Source of the DNA: Variovorax sp. EL159
Lineage (GTDB): Bacteria > Pseudomonadota > Gammaproteobacteria > Burkholderiales > Burkholderiaceae_C
Assembly: GCF_900100965.1 (NCBI RefSeq)
Contig: NZ_FMUJ01000002.1
Span: 59,869-123,868, forward strand
Length of the DNA: 64,000 bases
Direction of reading: 5' to 3'
Shown: positions 61,290-64,000 of the stretch, piece by piece
Numbering within the stretch: position 1 is the first letter of the stretch
Layout of the letters: each line of letters opens with the position of its first letter
Program-made: the position numbers and the translations under genes
Notes under the pieces: generated by a model
Databases searched by the model: none
Told to the model about the DNA's origin: nothing
The model's input: the letters and a program-made list of their open reading frames with translations, nothing else

Positions 61290-64000
61290 CGCGAGGCCAC
61301 ACGAACGCCATGAACCGCACCTCCACACCGAACACGTTCCAGCGAGCCGACATGAGAAGAAGACAGCTTCCGAAGCGCGTGGCCCTCGCGGGCGCCGTCA
61401 CCGCCGCCTGCATGAGCATGGGGCTCGCCCTGGCGCAAGAGAGCGCCGTGCGCGGCCGCATGCTCGACCACGCCGCCGCCGATCCACGTGCCGTGGACAT
61501 CGACGGCACGCGGCACCTGCCGCGCAGCAGCGAGCGCGAATTGCCCAAGGCCACCTTCGTGCTCGGCGACGCGCGCGAACCCGCAGCACCCGCCGCCGCG
61601 CCTGTTGCGGCGGCCACACCGCCCGTCGAACGCAGCGACACCGGCACGCCGCACTTCGAGTCCGGCGCGGATGGCCTTGCCCCGGCCGACCGCGCGCAGC
61701 TCGACCGCATCGCCGATCAGGTCAAGGGCCGCGACGGCCTGCGTTTCGAGATCGTCGGCCACACCGACACGCAGGCCCTGAGCGCCCGCTCGCGCGAGCG
61801 CTTCGCCGACAACCACGCGCTGGGCCTGGCCCGCGCGCAGCAGGTCGGGCGCTACCTCACGCAGCGCCTCGGCCTGCCCGATGGCGCAGCCGCCGCCACC
61901 TCGCGTGGCCCCGACGTGCCCGTGGCCACGCCCGCCACCGACCCCGCCAACTGGGCGGCCAACCGGCGCGTCGAGGTGCGCGTGTACTGGCGCGATGCGC
62001 CCGTGGCGGTGGCCGCGCCCGCACCGGTGGCCGACCCGGGCGTGTGCCGCACCTTCACGGCCATCGGCACCGACGATGCGCCGCTTCGTTTGAGCGTCGA
62101 CGGCCAGTTGCTCACGCCCGATGGCAAGGGCCCGTCCACCGCAGCGGGAGAGGGCGCCACCAGCGCCGACCGCCAGCGCTGCGTCGACGTGCAGCTCGAG
62201 CGCAACCAGCTTCGCCTGCAGTACGACAACCTCTCGCAGCCGCGCCGCCTGAGCGCCACCGCATGGCCCACCACCGTGGTGGCCGGCGACACCGTGCGTT
62301 TTGCCGGCTACAGCAACTACTTGCTGTTCACCAGCAAGGCCGAGCTGCGCATCTTCACCGCCAACGACGTGATGCAGCGCCGCCTGCTGGCCACCGTGCC
62401 GCTCGACGCCACGCTGCGCGGCGAATGGCAGGTGCCCGAAGGGCTGCGCGACCGGCTGGCCGCCGGCACGGCCGGCAAGCTGTTTTACCGCGTGCGCGTG
62501 TACGACCGGCAGGGCCGCTTCGACGAAACCGATGACCTCTCGCTCTCGGTGGCCGAGCGCCACGTGCCCGACGCGACCACGCCCGACGTGGCGCGCGAGC
62601 TGCTGCGCGCCTACGGCCAGAACAACATCGCCATCGCCAACATTCCGCTGAGCGCGGGCACGGTCACCGCCAGCGGCGCCGCCATCCGCCCCGGCGAGAC
62701 GGTGCGCGCGCTCGGCTTCGCCGTGCCGGTGGACGAAAGCGGACGCTTCGTGTTCCAGCAACTGGTGCCGCGCCGCGTGCAGACCGGCGAGATCGCCGTC
62801 ACCGATGCGCAGGGCGCCACGCGCGCCTACCGCCGCGACTTCGACCTGCCCAAGAGCGACTGGTTCTTCGTGGGCCAGGCCGACCTGACCGTGGGCACCA
62901 ACAGCGTGAGCGGCCCCGCCGCGATCATGACCAACGACAAGAACCGCTACGGCGGTGGCGGCTGGAGCGAAGGCCGCATCGCGGGCTATGCCAAGGGCCA
63001 GCTCAACGACCGCTGGACGCTCACGGCCAGCGTCGACACCGAAGAGCGTCCGCTCAAGGAGCTGTTTCGCAACCTCGACCGCAAGGACCCGACCTCGCTG
63101 TTCCGCCGCTTCGACCCCGAGGACTCGTGGAGCACCTTCGGCGACGACTCCACCACCATCGAGGACGCGCCCACGCAGGGCCGCTTCTACCTGCGCGTGG
63201 ACGACGGTCGCTCGCAGGCCATGTGGGGCAACTTCAAGCTCAACTTCGGCGACACCGAGCTGACCCGCGTGAGCCGTGGCCTGTACGGCTTCTACGGCCG
63301 CTACCTGGGCGAAGAGTCGACGTCGTTCGGCGAAGCGCGACTGAAGGTCGATGCCTACGCGGCCGAGCCCGGCACGCTGGCCGCGCGCGAGGAGTTCCGC
63401 GGCACCGGCGGTTCGCTCTACTACCTGCGCAACCAGGACATCACGCGCGGCGCCGAGCGCGTGACGCTGGAGATCCGCGACAAGGACTCGGGCTTCGTGC
63501 TCAAGCGCACGCAGCTCGTGCCGAGTTCGGACTACGAGATCGACTACCTGCAGGGCCGCGTGCTGTTGTCGGCGCCATTGCCCAGCCTGTCGGACGACGG
63601 CTCGCTGGTGCGCGCCGGCGGCTTCACCGGCATGCCGACCTACCTGGTGGTGGACTACGAATACACGCCGCTGACCACCTCGCTGAGCACGCTTGCCGTG
63701 GGCGGGCGCGTGTCGTGGTGGGCCAACGACCACGTGGGCGTGGGCGTGACCGCCTCGCGCCAGGACCAGATCGGCGCCGACCAGCGGCTGGCCGGTGTCG
63801 ACGTCACGGTGCGCAAGACCGAGACCACCTACGTCAAGGGCGAGTTCGCGCGCAGCAAGGGGCCGGGCACTGGCCAGCTCGACTCGCTCGACGGCGGCTT
63901 CAACTTCAGCGGGCGCAACGGCGCCGTGGGCACCGGCAACACCCGCCTGGGCAACGGCCCCACCGGCAACGCCAACGCCTGGCGGCTGGAGGGGCAGGCC
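61286..64000 (+). CDS. OmpA-like/beta-barrel outer membrane protein (3' end outside window)
   Basis: The frame is open for at least 905 codons to the window edge. After a signal peptide (about residues 23-50) an OmpA-type domain follows (about 120-235: HFESGADGLAPADRAQLDRIA, EIVGHTDTQA, LARAQQVGRYLTQRLGL, NRRVEVRVYW). Ig-like beta segments come next, and from about residue 525 alternating beta strands typical of a large outer membrane barrel (DWFFVGQADLTVGTNS, RFYLRVDDGRSQAMWGNFKLNF). The ATG at 61286 overlaps the giant gene stop and follows GGAGG; an ATG at 61352 directly before the signal peptide is an alternative. It probably anchors or exports the giant partner. Confidence 0.82.
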   Translation, partial: MTRGHTNAMNRTSTPNTFQRADMRRRQLPKRVALAGAVTAACMSMGLALAQESAVRGRMLDHAAADPRAVDIDGTRHLPRSSERELPKATFVLGDAREPAAPAAAPVAAATPPVERSDTGTPHFESGADGLAPADRAQLDRIADQVKGRDGLRFEIVGHTDTQALSARSRERFADNHALGLARAQQVGRYLTQRLGLPDGAAAATSRGPDVPVATPATDPANWAANRRVEVRVYWRDAPVAVAAPAPVADPGVCRTFTAIGTDDAPLRLSVDGQLLTPDGKGPSTAAGEGATSADRQRCVDVQLERNQLRLQYDNLSQPRRLSATAWPTTVVAGDTVRFAGYSNYLLFTSKAELRIFTANDVMQRRLLATVPLDATLRGEWQVPEGLRDRLAAGTAGKLFYRVRVYDRQGRFDETDDLSLSVAERHVPDATTPDVARELLRAYGQNNIAIANIPLSAGTVTASGAAIRPGETVRALGFAVPVDESGRFVFQQLVPRRVQTGEIAVTDAQGATRAYRRDFDLPKSDWFFVGQADLTVGTNSVSGPAAIMTNDKNRYGGGGWSEGRIAGYAKGQLNDRWTLTASVDTEERPLKELFRNLDRKDPTSLFRRFDPEDSWSTFGDDSTTIEDAPTQGRFYLRVDDGRSQAMWGNFKLNFGDTELTRVSRGLYGFYGRYLGEESTSFGEARLKVDAYAAEPGTLAAREEFRGTGGSLYYLRNQDITRGAERVTLEIRDKDSGFVLKRTQLVPSSDYEIDYLQGRVLLSAPLPSLSDDGSLVRAGGFTGMPTYLVVDYEYTPLTTSLSTLAVGGRVSWWANDHVGVGVTASRQDQIGADQRLAGVDVTVRKTETTYVKGEFARSKGPGTGQLDSLDGGFNFSGRNGAVGTGNTRLGNGPTGNANAWRLEGQA

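Noticed and set aside
53346-61328. An unbroken reverse-strand frame of about 2,660 codons opposite the giant surface protein gene.
   Set aside because: It is a by-product of high GC and strong codon bias in the forward gene. Its translation is low-complexity and rich in Val, His, Gly and Ala with no domain, signal peptide or ribosome site.
61103-63733. A long reverse-strand frame opposite the OmpA-like gene.
   Set aside because: Same cause: biased mirror translation with no recognisable features, while the forward frame has clear OmpA and barrel sequence.

Overview
The window is GC-rich throughout, with tightly packed genes, many ATGA start/stop overlaps and strong third-position GC bias. 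The protein set (Bug/TctC binding protein, many LysR and AraC regulators, FecI/FecR signalling, and a tandem StyA1/StyA2B oxygenase pair like the one characterised in Variovorax paradoxus) points to a soil beta-proteobacterium of the Comamonadaceae, most likely Variovorax. This assignment is inferred from gene content only. I saw no rRNA, tRNA, insertion sequence or CRISPR array.

Layout. 1-1.9 kb: SOS locus, with umuD-umuC leftward and a SRAP/HMCES-type DNA-protein crosslink enzyme plus a small partner rightward, sharing a perfect LexA box. 2-8.4 kb: an efflux pump with a divergent LysR gene, a DUF3224 protein with a divergent AraC gene, a secreted LprI-like protein and a winged-helix regulator with a degenerate receiver. 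8.4-16.2 kb: aromatic/indole-type oxidation cluster (AraC regulator, SDR, StyA1, self-sufficient StyA2B, dienelactone hydrolase-SnoaL fusion), then a RidA-family gene and a LysR gene. 16.5-22.6 kb: an orphan 7TMR-DISM kinase, then a LysR-controlled acid-sugar type operon (enolase superfamily, DapA-like lyase, Bug binding protein).

22.7-36.8 kb is the most striking part. An ECF sigma factor and FecR regulator sit upstream of a leftward run: STN-containing TonB-dependent receptor, MFS transporter, beta-lactamase-fold serine hydrolase, an M81 metallopeptidase fused to an alpha/beta hydrolase, a D-amino-acid type PLP enzyme, and a dedicated ExbB-ExbD-ExbD-TonB motor. The same promoter motif, TTACCGGAA-N14-CGTCTCA, stands in front of the receptor, the sigma gene and a divergent gene for a free-standing periplasmic STN domain. 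Together this looks like a complete signal-sensing, uptake and breakdown system for a peptide-like compound, probably containing D-residues. Its enzyme set recalls the microcystin mlrB/mlrC/mlrD genes without mlrA.

36.8-44.1 kb: a secreted unknown protein, a His-tailed EamA transporter, a YbaN protein, a MocR regulator with three CTGATACG sites, and an accessory stretch of small, mostly membrane, unknown proteins separated by degenerate TTCTGGCCGA-type repeats. 44.1-49.8 kb: a hybrid kinase, a lipoprotein, a SnoaL-like protein and a Tat-exported FAH-family enzyme with a divergent AraC gene. 49.8-64 kb: a response regulator/kinase pair facing a giant (about 2,680-residue) DUF11/SdrD_B surface protein, followed by an OmpA-like/beta-barrel outer membrane protein that runs off the window. 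A perfect CRP-type palindrome lies between the regulator and the giant gene.
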